A stretch of 64,000 nt of DNA from Streptomonospora litoralis. Its GTDB lineage: Bacteria > Actinomycetota > Actinomycetes > Streptosporangiales > Streptosporangiaceae. This document shows positions 42,364 to 51,158 of this stretch, in pieces; within the stretch, counting starts at the first letter, position 1; each line of letters opens with the position of its first letter. Location: positions 2,041,101 through 2,105,100 of the forward strand of contig NZ_CP036455.1 of assembly GCF_004323735.1 (NCBI RefSeq), given 5' to 3'. Below the pieces are notes generated by a model, which was given only the letters and a program-made list of their open reading frames with translations, was not told where the DNA came from and ran no database searches. The position numbers and the translations under genes are program-made.

Positions 42364-43559
42364 GCACGCTCGCCGTCACCGGGGCCGCAACCGTCTTCTC
42401 GGGCGACATCGACGCGCCCGTCGTGGACGGAGCGGACACCGTCGTCGTGACCGACGGCGTGATCAGCGGTGTAGGCGACGCGCGGGATCTGCGAACGGCG
42501 ATCGACGGCGCCGACACCGTCGTCGACGCGCAGGGTTCGACCATTGCGCCGGGACTCATCGACTCCCACTGCCATGTCGTGCTCGGCGACTACACGCCGC
42601 GGCAGAAGACCGTCGACTTCCTGGCCTCCTACGTCCACGGCGGGATCACCAGCGTGGTGAGCCCCGGGGAGATCCACGCCCCGGGACGCCCGCACACCGC
42701 GGTCGGCGTCAAGTCGCTGGCCATCGCCGCACGGACCTGCTTCGAGAACTTCCACCCCGGCGGGATGACCGTCCACGCCGGTGCCGTGGTCCTGGAGCCG
42801 ACGCTGCAGGAGCGCGACTTCGCCGAGCTCGAAGAAGCCGGCGTCGTCCTCGCGAAGTTCGGCTTCGGGCGCTACCTGGACCCCGCTGAAGGGGCCGACC
42901 AGGTCAGGTGGGCCCAGCAGCACGGCATCACGGTCATGTGCCACTCGGGTGGAGCGAGCATCCCGGGCAGCAAGCCGATCACGCCCGAGCACCTGCTGGC
43001 GCTGGCGCCCGACGTGTGCGGTCACATCAACGGCGGACCGACGTCGCTGGACCCCGACGGCGTCGACACGATCATGGACGAGACCGGCATGGCGCTCCAG
43101 CTGGTCCAAGCGGGCAACCTCAGATCGGCGGTGCGGATCCTCGAACGCGCGGCCCGCCAGGATGTCCTGCCCCGGGTCGTCATCGGATCGGACACGCCCA
43201 CCGGTACCGGCGTCATGCCCCTGGGGGTGATCAAGACCGTCGCCGAACTCGCGTCGCTGACCGGCCTGGACCCCGCACTCGTGTGGGCGGCCGCCTCGGG
43301 CAACAACGCCCGTACCTGGAACCTGCCGGCCGGCTTGGTCGCCGCGGGCCGGGCGGGCGATCTCGTCGTCATGGACGCGCCGTGGGGATCGACCCGCGAC
43401 AGCGCGCGCGACGCGCTCGCCGTCGGCGACATCCCGGGAATCTCCGCGGTCATCACCGCGGGCGGCGTTCGCGCACTGAGAAGCCGCAACACCCCCGCTT
43501 CCGCGCGCAGCGCAACCGTCGAACCGCGGATCCCGCACCTGGAGTCGAGCGCTCACTGA
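42360..43559 (+). CDS. Enamidase-like metal-dependent amidohydrolase
   Basis: 399 residues from GTG at 42360. Amidohydrolase-fold metal ligands are visible: His70-x-His72 (DSHCH), Lys166 (AKFGFG, candidate bridging carboxylated Lys), His195 (CHSGG), His222 (GHINGG) and Asp278 (GSDTPTG). The overall sequence resembles enamidase (1,4,5,6-tetrahydro-6-oxonicotinate hydrolase), a step in anaerobic nicotinate breakdown. It should hydrolyse a cyclic or linear amide or enamide in the pathway. Its presence is the main hint that the substrate contains nitrogen. Confidence 0.8.
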   Translation: MSTLAVTGAATVFSGDIDAPVVDGADTVVVTDGVISGVGDARDLRTAIDGADTVVDAQGSTIAPGLIDSHCHVVLGDYTPRQKTVDFLASYVHGGITSVVSPGEIHAPGRPHTAVGVKSLAIAARTCFENFHPGGMTVHAGAVVLEPTLQERDFAELEEAGVVLAKFGFGRYLDPAEGADQVRWAQQHGITVMCHSGGASIPGSKPITPEHLLALAPDVCGHINGGPTSLDPDGVDTIMDETGMALQLVQAGNLRSAVRILERAARQDVLPRVVIGSDTPTGTGVMPLGVIKTVAELASLTGLDPALVWAAASGNNARTWNLPAGLVAAGRAGDLVVMDAPWGSTRDSARDALAVGDIPGISAVITAGGVRALRSRNTPASARSATVEPRIPHLESSAH

Positions 43560-43590
43560 GCCTCGAACGACGTCACGGAGGTGACAGCAC

Positions 43591-43794
43591 ATGGCAATGA
43601 AGCTGGTCCTCGATCTGGACGCGTGCCAGGGGTACGCGAACTGCCTGATCGAGAGCCCCGGGTTGTTCGACATCGACGACGGCACCGACAAGGCGGTGCT
43701 GCTCGACGAGACCCCGGCCGAGGACCGCCGCGCCGAGGCCGAGGCCGCCGTACGAGGGTGCCCCGCACGTGCGATCTCCATCGAGAATTCCTGA
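43591..43794 (+). CDS. [3Fe-4S]-type ferredoxin
   Basis: 67 residues from ATG at 43591 with GGAGG nine bases upstream. The cysteine pattern is Cys12-x5-Cys18 (DACQGYANC) and a later CPARAI motif, as in the single-cluster ferredoxins that serve actinobacterial P450s and Rieske oxygenases. It is encoded two bases before its reductase and probably feeds electrons to the oxygenase at 33419-35256. Confidence 0.9.
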   Translation: MAMKLVLDLDACQGYANCLIESPGLFDIDDGTDKAVLLDETPAEDRRAEAEAAVRGCPARAISIENS

Positions 43795-43795
43795 C

Positions 43796-44989
43796 ATGCG
43801 GCGGATCGTCGTGGTCGGGGGTTCGCTGGCCGGGGTGCACGCCGCCGAGGCGCTCCGGGAGCGCGGGTTCGAGGGCGACGTCACGCTCATCTCAGCGGAG
43901 AACGAACTGCCCTACGACCGGCCGCCCCTGTCCAAGGAAGCGCTGCTGCGCGGCGTGGCGATGGAGAAGCTGGGCCTTCGCGCACCCGAGTGGTACACCG
44001 ACAACGCCGTGACCACCCGGCTCGGGAGCGCCGCCGTCCGGCTCGACACCGCGCGGCGCGCGGTGGTGCTCGACGACGGCACGCGAGTGGAATACGACGG
44101 CCTCGTCATCGCCACCGGTTCGCGGCCGCGCCGCCTGCCCAGCACGGAGAACGCCCCGCCCGTCCAGGTCCTCCGGTCGATCGAGGACAGCCTGCGGCTT
44201 CGCGAGCGCATGCGCCCCGGTCGGCACCTGGTTCTCATCGGAGCCGGGTTCATCGGATTGGAGATCGCCGCGACCGCCCGGCAACTCGGGCTCGACGTCA
44301 CGGTCATCGAGGTCGGGCAGGTCCCGCTGGGCCGTGCTCTGGGCGACGAGGTCGGGGGCTGGTTCCGCACCCTGCACGAACGCAACGGGGTGGAGGTCGT
44401 CTGCACGTGCACCGTGGAGACGATCGAGCGCCGCGGCGACGGCGCCGTCCTCACGCTGAGCAATGGGCGCGTCGTCGGCGCCGACATCGTCGCCGCGGGA
44501 GTCGGGGCGAGTCCGGCGACCGAGTGGCTCGACGGCAGCGGCGTCCAGACGGCCAACGGTGTGCTCTGCTACGCGGACCTGTCGACCTCGGTGCCCGGTG
44601 TGGTGGCGGCAGGCGACGTCGCACGCTGGTACAACCCGCTGTTCGACGAGGAGATCCGCGTCGAGCACTGGACGAACGCCGTCGAACAGGGGCGGCGCGC
44701 CGCCCACACCCTGCTGGGGCAGGGCGAGGCGTTCAGCGCGGTCCCCTATTTCTGGACCGACCAGTACGAGGCCCGGATGCGCTTCGTGGGGCGCGCGACC
44801 GCGGCGAGCGAGGTCGCCATCAAGGAATGCGACGACGACAGGCTCGTGGCGCTGTTCGGGCGCGACGGCCTGGTGAGGGGCGCGGTGTGCGTCAACGCGC
44901 CCCGTGAACTGGCCCGCTACCGCACCGCTATCCGTGACCAGGTCCGCTGGGACGACGTCAGCGAGAAGCCGTCGCGGATCGGCGGATGA
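43796..44989 (+). CDS. Ferredoxin reductase, FAD/NAD(P)H dependent
   Basis: 397 residues from ATG at 43796. FAD motif (RIVVVGGSLAGVHAAEALRERG), NAD motif (LVLIGAGFIGLEIAATARQLG) and a second FAD motif (VPGVVAAGDVARWYNPL) match oxygenase-coupled ferredoxin reductases (BphA4/ThcD type). The C-terminal domain (PYFWTDQYEARMRFVG) is also typical. It passes electrons from NAD(P)H to the preceding ferredoxin. Confidence 0.95.
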   Translation: MRRIVVVGGSLAGVHAAEALRERGFEGDVTLISAENELPYDRPPLSKEALLRGVAMEKLGLRAPEWYTDNAVTTRLGSAAVRLDTARRAVVLDDGTRVEYDGLVIATGSRPRRLPSTENAPPVQVLRSIEDSLRLRERMRPGRHLVLIGAGFIGLEIAATARQLGLDVTVIEVGQVPLGRALGDEVGGWFRTLHERNGVEVVCTCTVETIERRGDGAVLTLSNGRVVGADIVAAGVGASPATEWLDGSGVQTANGVLCYADLSTSVPGVVAAGDVARWYNPLFDEEIRVEHWTNAVEQGRRAAHTLLGQGEAFSAVPYFWTDQYEARMRFVGRATAASEVAIKECDDDRLVALFGRDGLVRGAVCVNAPRELARYRTAIRDQVRWDDVSEKPSRIGG

Positions 44990-45059
44990 GGAACCGGCAA
45001 CCGCCCGCGAGCCCTCTTCCGGAACGGCCGAAACGACCAACAGAACAACAGGAGTAGAC

Positions 45060-46199
45060 GTGACCGAGACCAAGCCTCAGGGCGACGCCCTGTCCATCAT
45101 CGAATTGTTTCCCCAGCATGAGGACTGGTCGTTGCAGACCATGCGCCTCCTCGCCCAGGTCGCGGTCGGGGGATCCGACCTGTTCGAGTGCGCGCGCACG
45201 GCGGCCCGTATCGGTTCGCAGACCACAGACCCCGAGGTCTGGCAGCAGGAGTGGAGCCGCACCGCCAAGGAGACCGCGGAGGCCGGCCGCGCCGCCCTGG
45301 CGGCGGGCGACATCACCACCGGCCGCCGCGCCCTGTTCCGCTCGATGAGCTACTGGCGGCATTCCGAGTTCTTCCTCGCCTCCACCGACCCGCGCAGGAA
45401 CGAGGCCTATACCGAGGGGACGCGCAACTTCCAAGAGGCGGCGGAGCTCACCGGCGGGCTCATCGAACGGATCAACGTTCCGTTCGAGGGGCAGACGATG
45501 GACGGCTACGTCGTCCGTCCCGACGCCTCGGGCCGCAAGCGCCCCACGGTGCTCATGCTCGGCGGCGCCGACTCGTGGGCGGAGGAACTGTACTTCCTCG
45601 GCGGAACCGAGTTCCCGGCCCGCGGCATGAACGTCGTCATGGTCGACACCCCCGGGCGCGGCAGCTCCCTGCGTTTCAAGCAGATGTACAGCCGCCACGA
45701 CTACGAGGTCCCCGTGAAGGCCATCCTCGACTTCCTGGCCGAGCGCGGCGACATCGACATCGACCGCCTCGGCCTCGCCGGAGTCAGCTTCGGCGGGTAC
45801 TACGCGCCGCGCGCGGCGGCCTTCGAGCCCCGCGTCAAGGCCGTGGCCGCGTGGTGCGGCACCTGGAGCATCCTGACGGACTTCTACGAGTACTACCCGC
45901 CGTTGCAGGAGCAGCTTCAGTGGTTGTCCGGATCGAAGGACGACGCCGAGGCCCGCGAGAAGCTCGCCCGTTTCACCCTGGACGGCGTCGCCGAGAAGCT
46001 GGACGTACCGGTATACGTCATGCACGGTGAGAACGACATCATCATGGACATCGAGGGCGCGCGCCGCTTCCAAGCGGCGCTGACGGTTGAGGACGTGACC
46101 GTCGACTATTACAGCGGGGCCGGTTCGCTGCACTGCAACTACGACTACCTGGCCGTCGCCGCGGCGAGGCTGGCCGACTGGATGGCGCACAGAATCTGA
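45060..46199 (+). CDS. Alpha/beta hydrolase of the dihydroxypseudooxynicotine-hydrolase/FrsA type
   Basis: 379 residues from GTG at 45060 with AGGAG five bases upstream. A helical N-terminal cap (1-120) precedes the alpha/beta core, with nucleophile motif GVSFGGYYAPRAA, an acid segment VMHGENDIIMDIEGA and the final His in GAGSLHCNYDY. Cap-first architecture and sequence style resemble 2,6-dihydroxypseudooxynicotine hydrolase, which breaks a C-C bond in nicotine catabolism, and FrsA-like esterases. It could act on a ring-fission ketone. Last gene of the third transcription unit; a terminator follows. Confidence 0.8.
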   Translation: MTETKPQGDALSIIELFPQHEDWSLQTMRLLAQVAVGGSDLFECARTAARIGSQTTDPEVWQQEWSRTAKETAEAGRAALAAGDITTGRRALFRSMSYWRHSEFFLASTDPRRNEAYTEGTRNFQEAAELTGGLIERINVPFEGQTMDGYVVRPDASGRKRPTVLMLGGADSWAEELYFLGGTEFPARGMNVVMVDTPGRGSSLRFKQMYSRHDYEVPVKAILDFLAERGDIDIDRLGLAGVSFGGYYAPRAAAFEPRVKAVAAWCGTWSILTDFYEYYPPLQEQLQWLSGSKDDAEAREKLARFTLDGVAEKLDVPVYVMHGENDIIMDIEGARRFQAALTVEDVTVDYYSGAGSLHCNYDYLAVAAARLADWMAHRI

Positions 46200-46296
46200 G
46201 GCCGCGATGGCTCCGGAGTAGTAACTCCGGAAGCACCGGCGTGAGGTTCTCGCTACGATCCGCTGTTCCCTCGGGTTCTCCCGGCTTCCCGGGCTT

Positions 46297-46339
46297 CCCG
46301 GGCTGCCCGCGTCCCGGCAGGGAGCGCGGGCAGCCCGGG
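46297..46339 (+). terminator. Terminator of the catabolic operon
   Basis: A perfect 15-bp stem (46297-46311 with 46325-46339) encloses a 13-base loop, about 100 bases after the hydrolase stop. Pure GC stem without U-tract. Confidence 0.8.
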
Positions 46340-46357
46340 TAACGATAATGCAAAATT

Positions 46358-46384
46358 AACATTCGTTTTCAAAACGTTAATGTT
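46358..46384. promoter_or_regulatory. AT-rich inverted repeat upstream of the LuxR gene
   Basis: AACATT-CGTTTT...AAAACG-tt-AATGTT is a nearly perfect inverted repeat in an AT-rich island (46345-46390) within very GC-rich DNA. It is about 70-90 bases before the LuxR regulator start. It is a likely operator or promoter element for that gene and does not resemble the TACCC operators. Confidence 0.55.
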
Positions 46385-46450
46385 TGCAGCGTCGGCTCGG
46401 GTAGCATCTGGCCACAGTATCCCGCCGCTCGGAAAATTGGGGGTGGTCTG

Positions 46451-47539
46451 GTGAGTGGAAAAGTCGACATCGCTAACAACGGATTCTTCAAATTCGTCCG
46501 CGAACTCAACGACACCCAGACGATCGATGACGTTCGAGACGTCTACTTCGCGACCGTGGAGGAAGTGCTCCCCGCCGATGGGATCGGGTTCTACCGTTTC
46601 GCGGACGACCGGGACTCGGCTTCGCCACTAGAGCGGTCCTCGACTCTCAGCGACGTCTTCATGCGCACCTACGAAGAGTGGGGGCGCGGTGACGATCCGG
46701 TGCTGGAGGCCGTTCTCGAACACGGCCTCCCGGCGGACTCCCACGTGATGCTGAGTTCACTGCGGTGGAACTCGTCGGCAGCGAGATCGATCCTGCTCAG
46801 CGAAGGCCTTTCGTTCTCGCTGGAAGCTCCGATCACCGAGTCGGGGAGCGTGGTCGGCACCGTCAACTTCGCTCGCGCAGTCGGTGGCCGGCCCTTCCGC
46901 GAAGAGGATCTGAGTCTGGCGCGACTCATCAGCGAACACCTCAGCCTGGCGATCGAACGCGTCCGCAGGGCAAACGCGCTGAGCGAGCACGTGTGTATGG
47001 TGCAAGGCGCACTCGACCGTTTCCCGCACGGCGTCGTCGTCAGTGATACCCACGGAAAGAAGCTGTTCTCCAACCGCAGTGCAAAACGGATGATGGGCTG
47101 CCTGAACAGGGCATCCGGAAGTCATCCCACGGGCAACCTTGAAAGTCTCGTCGACGGTGCGGTAGCCGAATTCTCAGAGTTCGGTGGGCAGACCGGTACG
47201 ACCAGTGTGTGCGATGACGCATCCGGGCGGAGGATCATCGTCCGATCCTACCGCGATCCCGTCCGGGGATCGGTCATCAGCCTGCTTTACGACTGCGCCG
47301 ACGAGGAATCCGCGGAGCTCCCCGCCTGGGGAGTGCTGTCCCCTCGGGAGCAGGAAATAGCCGCGCTTGTCAGTCAAGGGCTCACGACCAAGCAGATCGC
47401 GCAGAAAGCCTTTGTCAGCGAGAACACGGTAAAGCAGCATCTCAAGCGAATATTCGCCAAGACCAGCGTGCGCAACCGTGCCGAACTCGTCCAACTCATC
47501 TGGTCCTCCCGCGAACGGCCGCCGATTCCCGGGCGCTGA
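46451..47539 (+). CDS. LuxR-family regulator with GAF-like sensor domain
   Basis: 362 residues from GTG at 46451 (GGGGGTGG upstream). Residues 10-180 look like a GAF sensor domain (TIDDVRDVYFATVEEVLPADGIGFYRF, SFSLEAPITESGSVVGTVNFAR, FREEDLSLARLISEHLSLAIERV). Residues 185-275 may be a degenerate PAS region. Residues 290-350 are the LuxR/NarL HTH (LSPREQEIAALVSQGLTTKQIAQKAFVSENTVKQHLKRIFAKTSVRNRAEL). It is the only regulator inside the catabolic cluster and therefore the best candidate to bind the three TACCC operators as an activator. Codon use is slightly less GC-biased than that of its neighbours. Confidence 0.9.
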   Translation: MSGKVDIANNGFFKFVRELNDTQTIDDVRDVYFATVEEVLPADGIGFYRFADDRDSASPLERSSTLSDVFMRTYEEWGRGDDPVLEAVLEHGLPADSHVMLSSLRWNSSAARSILLSEGLSFSLEAPITESGSVVGTVNFARAVGGRPFREEDLSLARLISEHLSLAIERVRRANALSEHVCMVQGALDRFPHGVVVSDTHGKKLFSNRSAKRMMGCLNRASGSHPTGNLESLVDGAVAEFSEFGGQTGTTSVCDDASGRRIIVRSYRDPVRGSVISLLYDCADEESAELPAWGVLSPREQEIAALVSQGLTTKQIAQKAFVSENTVKQHLKRIFAKTSVRNRAELVQLIWSSRERPPIPGR

Positions 47540-47593
47540 ACCGCCCGTTTCCCCGCGCGCCGCAATTCCTCAGTATTCCGAAGGCAGGATGGC

Positions 47594-49036
47594 ATGACAA
47601 CACCGGTTTCCTATTGGGTCGCGGGCACCGCGCGCCGCGGCGCGGAGTCGATGCCGGTCACCCACCCCTACGACGGCTCCCCGGTGGCGCGCGCGGCCGT
47701 CGCATCCGAGGCTGACGTGGCCGAAGCGGTCGCGGCCGCGCACACCGTCGCCGAACCGCTGGCCCGCACCAGCGCGGCTCAGCGGTCGGCCGCCCTGAGC
47801 CACGTCGCCCGCAGGCTCGTCGAACGCGGCGAGGAAGTCGCCCGCCTGATCACAGCGGAGAACGGAAAGCCGCTGCGGTGGGCGCGGGCGGAGGCCGGGC
47901 GGGCCGCATCGGTGTTCCGCTGGGCCGCCGAGGAAGCCCGCCGCTTCGGCGGCGAGTGGCAGCGGCTCGACACCGACACCCAGTCCCCGGGCGGGGCCGC
48001 CTTCGTCGGCCGATTCCCGCGCGGACCGGTCCTGGGCATCACACCGTTCAACTTCCCCTTGAACCTCGTGGCGCACAAGGTCGCCCCGGCGCTGGCCGCC
48101 GGGGCCCCCATCATCGTCAAGCCCGCGCCGGCCACACCGCTGAGCGCGCTGCTCCTGGGCGAACTGCTGGCGGAGACGGAGCTGCCCCCCGGCGCCTGGT
48201 CGGTCGTGCCCGTACCCAACGACCGCATGCCGGCGCTGGTCGCCGATCCGTTGCTGCCGGTGGTGTCCTTCACCGGGTCCGGGCCCGTGGGGCGGTCGAT
48301 CCAGGAGGCCGTACCGCACAAGCACGTCACCCTGGAGCTGGGCGGCAACGCGGCGGCGGTGGTCTGCGCCGACTGGTCGACGCCCGAGGACCTGGCCCGG
48401 GCGGCCGAACGCATCGCGGTGTTCGCCAACTACCAGGCCGGCCAGTCCTGCATCGCGGTGCAGCGGGTCTTCGCCGACCGCTCGGTCGCCGACGAACTCA
48501 CCGAGCGGGTGGTCGAGCGCGTCGCGGCGCTGGCAACGGGCGACCCGCGCGAGGAGAAGACCGAGGTCGGGCCGCTCATCGACGAGGACGCCGCCCGCCG
48601 GGTGGAGACCTGGGTCGAGGAGGCCGTCGGCGCCGGTGCGCGCGTGCTCACCGGCGGGTACCGCGACGGCGCCGAGTACGCGCCCACCGTGCTCACGGGT
48701 GTGCCGCCCGCGGCTAGGATCGCTTGTGAGGAGGTTTTCGGTCCGGTCATCGCCATCGGCGAGGTCGAGGGCGACGCAGAGGCGTTCGACCGGGTCAACG
48801 ACTCCCGTTTCGGGTTGCAGACCGGGGTATTCACCCACCGAAGCGACACCGCGTTCGCCGCGTTCACCCGGCTGCACGTCGGCGGCGTCGTCATCGGCGA
48901 CGTGCCCAGCCTTCGCGCCGAACATGTGCCCTATGGCGGTGTGAAGGAGTCGGGTGTGGGCCGCGAGGGGGTGTCGGCCGCGATGGCCGACTTCACCGAG
49001 CCGCGCGTCCTGGCGTTTCCCGGAATGCCGCTGTAG
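47594..49036 (+). CDS. NAD(P)-dependent aldehyde dehydrogenase
   Basis: 480 residues from ATG at 47594. ALDH signatures: PFNFPLNLVAHKVAPALAAG (Asn153), IIVKPAPATPLSA (Lys176), general base Glu248 in LELGGN and nucleophile Cys286 in QAGQSCIAVQR; EEVFGPV and PYGGVKESGVGREG near the end. It follows the LuxR gene by 55 bases and could oxidise the aldehyde released by the hydratase-aldolase to an acid. No TACCC operator is in front, so it may be co-transcribed with the regulator. Confidence 0.93.
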   Translation: MTTPVSYWVAGTARRGAESMPVTHPYDGSPVARAAVASEADVAEAVAAAHTVAEPLARTSAAQRSAALSHVARRLVERGEEVARLITAENGKPLRWARAEAGRAASVFRWAAEEARRFGGEWQRLDTDTQSPGGAAFVGRFPRGPVLGITPFNFPLNLVAHKVAPALAAGAPIIVKPAPATPLSALLLGELLAETELPPGAWSVVPVPNDRMPALVADPLLPVVSFTGSGPVGRSIQEAVPHKHVTLELGGNAAAVVCADWSTPEDLARAAERIAVFANYQAGQSCIAVQRVFADRSVADELTERVVERVAALATGDPREEKTEVGPLIDEDAARRVETWVEEAVGAGARVLTGGYRDGAEYAPTVLTGVPPAARIACEEVFGPVIAIGEVEGDAEAFDRVNDSRFGLQTGVFTHRSDTAFAAFTRLHVGGVVIGDVPSLRAEHVPYGGVKESGVGREGVSAAMADFTEPRVLAFPGMPL

Positions 49037-49217
49037 CGGGACAGTCCACGGGAGGAGCAGGGCGGGCCGGTCGCCGGCGGCGTCGGGTGGCCCCCTGCCC
49101 TTCCCGCTGCCGACGGGCCTCAACCGGCCCTCACCAGAGGCGACGCTGCTCCCGCCGACGGACATTCACCCCAGGCTCGGACAGACGCACAAGATCGCGA
49201 ACAGCTACGATGGCCCG

Positions 49218-51158
49218 GTGAACGACACCCCCCGCGCTTTATTGCGCTTGTCCGCAATCCCCGCATTGCTGGCGCTCGCCGTTCTCGCCCTCCTGCCCGG
49301 CGAAGCCTCGGCCGATGGCGAGAAGGCCGTCACGCCGGCTGAGCACTACGCCGAACTGCTCGCCGAAGAGCCCGAGGGTGCCGCGGTCGCGGTCGACGGC
49401 GCGATCGGGGGAGCGCTGGAGCCGGAGGAGATGACCGACGATCTCCACACCGTCTTCGGCGGTCTGGGCCTGCCCTACTACGTCGTGGTCTCCCCCTTCC
49501 TCGGATGGGGCGCGGAGATCGCGGAGGGGAAGATCGCGGCGTCGCTGCACGACCGGTTGGGTGCCGACGGGCTGTATGTGGTGCTGGAGCCGCAGGGCAG
49601 AGCGCTCGAGGTCGAGGCATACGGGGTCGACGCCGACACGGAGACCGCTCTGCACGTGGCGCTCACCCATCCCGAACTGCCCTACGACGCTCCCGCGACC
49701 GAGGTGGCCGGGGTGATCGTCGACGCGCTCAAGGACCCCTCCATCGCCGACGAGCTCCGCGCCGAACGCGAGACCTTCTGGCTGCTGCGCGAGGAAACCT
49801 GGGCCGACCTGCACCCCAGCGGCCCCGACGGCCCCGAGTCCCTCGGGTTCCTCCTCGGAGCCGTCGGAGGCGCGGCCGTGGCCGTCGGCGGCTGGGGGGC
49901 CTGGCGGCTGGCGCGCCACCGCCGCTCCGGCCGTGCCACCACCGTCGGACTGAGCGCCGTGGTCGTCGCCGCGGGGGTGGTCATCGCGCCGGGGGCGTGG
50001 GTGGCCGCGGCGCCCGTCGCCGACTACGAGAAACCCGATCCCGAAGACGTGGCTCGCACGCAGCCGCCCTACGTGGTCTCCACCGCCCGCGCGGCGCATA
50101 TCGCCGAAGAACTGGGCGAGGATCCCCTCTACGTCGACCCGCTGCTCCAGCTTCCGCGAGCGGGTCTGGACGAAGAAGCGGCGGAGTTCGGCGGTGCGCC
50201 GGTGCCGGTGTACGCGGCGGTGGTACCGCTGAGCAGCAACGACGAATCCGGCGGCGACCACGAGGTGCTCGCCGCCGCGGTGGCCTCGCTGGCCGAACGC
50301 GAAGGCGTCTACCTCGTCGTCGGACGCGGCATCGGAGACACCGTCAGCGTCGGGGCCGCCGCCCACGGCCTGAAGACCGGCTATTCCCTCGACTCCGAAA
50401 TGTACGAGGCCGACGCGGACAACCCTGCCGCGGCCCTGCGCAAGGCCGTCGCGGCACTCGACGAGGTCGACTTCGCTTCGGGCGGCACGTACATCCCGGG
50501 GTTCGCCGACAGCGAACCCGGCACGCCGGAGCCGCGCATGGTGCGCTACTGGGGAGAAGGCGTGGCGCTCGGGTTCCTGGTGTACGGCCTGTTCGTCGCT
50601 CCCGCGGCCATCGCCGGGGTCTGGCTGGGGCTCTACGGGTTCCGGGTGTGGCGCGGCGGCGGCCGCGTCGTCGGTGACAGTGTCCTGCGCCGCCTTGCGC
50701 AGCGGGAGGCGGAACGGCTGCGCGCGCTGCTCGCCCGCCGCGAGGGCGGTTTCCCCGAGGAGCTGCTTCCGCAGGCCGACGCCGCGCTGCTGACCCTGGA
50801 CGCCCAACCGCGAACCCTGGACATGCTGGGAGTGGTGGTCCTCGCGCGGCGGCTACTGGCCGAGGCCGAGGAGCCCGCCGCCACCCGGCGGGAGCCGTGC
50901 GCGGTGAACCCGCTCCACCCGTGGGCCACCGAACGCGGCCGGCCCCGGGAGCGCAGTGGCAGCCGTCCCCGGGTGTGCGTACGCTGCGCGCAGCTGTCGC
51001 CCGAGGCGCGTTCCGCGCGCGTGCTGCGACTGCGATCCCGCACAACCGCCCACGCCTACAACTCCCACCCCGCTGACCCGTGGATCCGCTACCGCTTCGG
51101 CGCCGACGACCCCGCCGCCATGGTCGAGGCATTGTTGAAGGAGCAGCATGTCAGCTAG
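49218..51158 (+). CDS. Membrane protein with Cys/His zinc-ribbon-like C-terminus
   Basis: 646 residues from GTG at 49218. A signal sequence (1-33) leads into an extracytoplasmic domain (35-200: LPYYVVVSPFLGWGAEIAEG, GLYVVLEPQGRALEVEAYGV). Two TM helices (about 215-280), a second similar extracytoplasmic domain (285-440) and another TM helix (about 455-480) follow. The cytoplasmic tail has a possible metal site: PCAVNPLHPWAT with VCVRCAQ. The two outer domains look like an internal duplication. I do not recognise the family. The next gene overlaps it and has the same tail motif, so the two probably form one complex. Confidence 0.75.
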   Translation: MNDTPRALLRLSAIPALLALAVLALLPGEASADGEKAVTPAEHYAELLAEEPEGAAVAVDGAIGGALEPEEMTDDLHTVFGGLGLPYYVVVSPFLGWGAEIAEGKIAASLHDRLGADGLYVVLEPQGRALEVEAYGVDADTETALHVALTHPELPYDAPATEVAGVIVDALKDPSIADELRAERETFWLLREETWADLHPSGPDGPESLGFLLGAVGGAAVAVGGWGAWRLARHRRSGRATTVGLSAVVVAAGVVIAPGAWVAAAPVADYEKPDPEDVARTQPPYVVSTARAAHIAEELGEDPLYVDPLLQLPRAGLDEEAAEFGGAPVPVYAAVVPLSSNDESGGDHEVLAAAVASLAEREGVYLVVGRGIGDTVSVGAAAHGLKTGYSLDSEMYEADADNPAAALRKAVAALDEVDFASGGTYIPGFADSEPGTPEPRMVRYWGEGVALGFLVYGLFVAPAAIAGVWLGLYGFRVWRGGGRVVGDSVLRRLAQREAERLRALLARREGGFPEELLPQADAALLTLDAQPRTLDMLGVVVLARRLLAEAEEPAATRREPCAVNPLHPWATERGRPRERSGSRPRVCVRCAQLSPEARSARVLRLRSRTTAHAYNSHPADPWIRYRFGADDPAAMVEALLKEQHVS

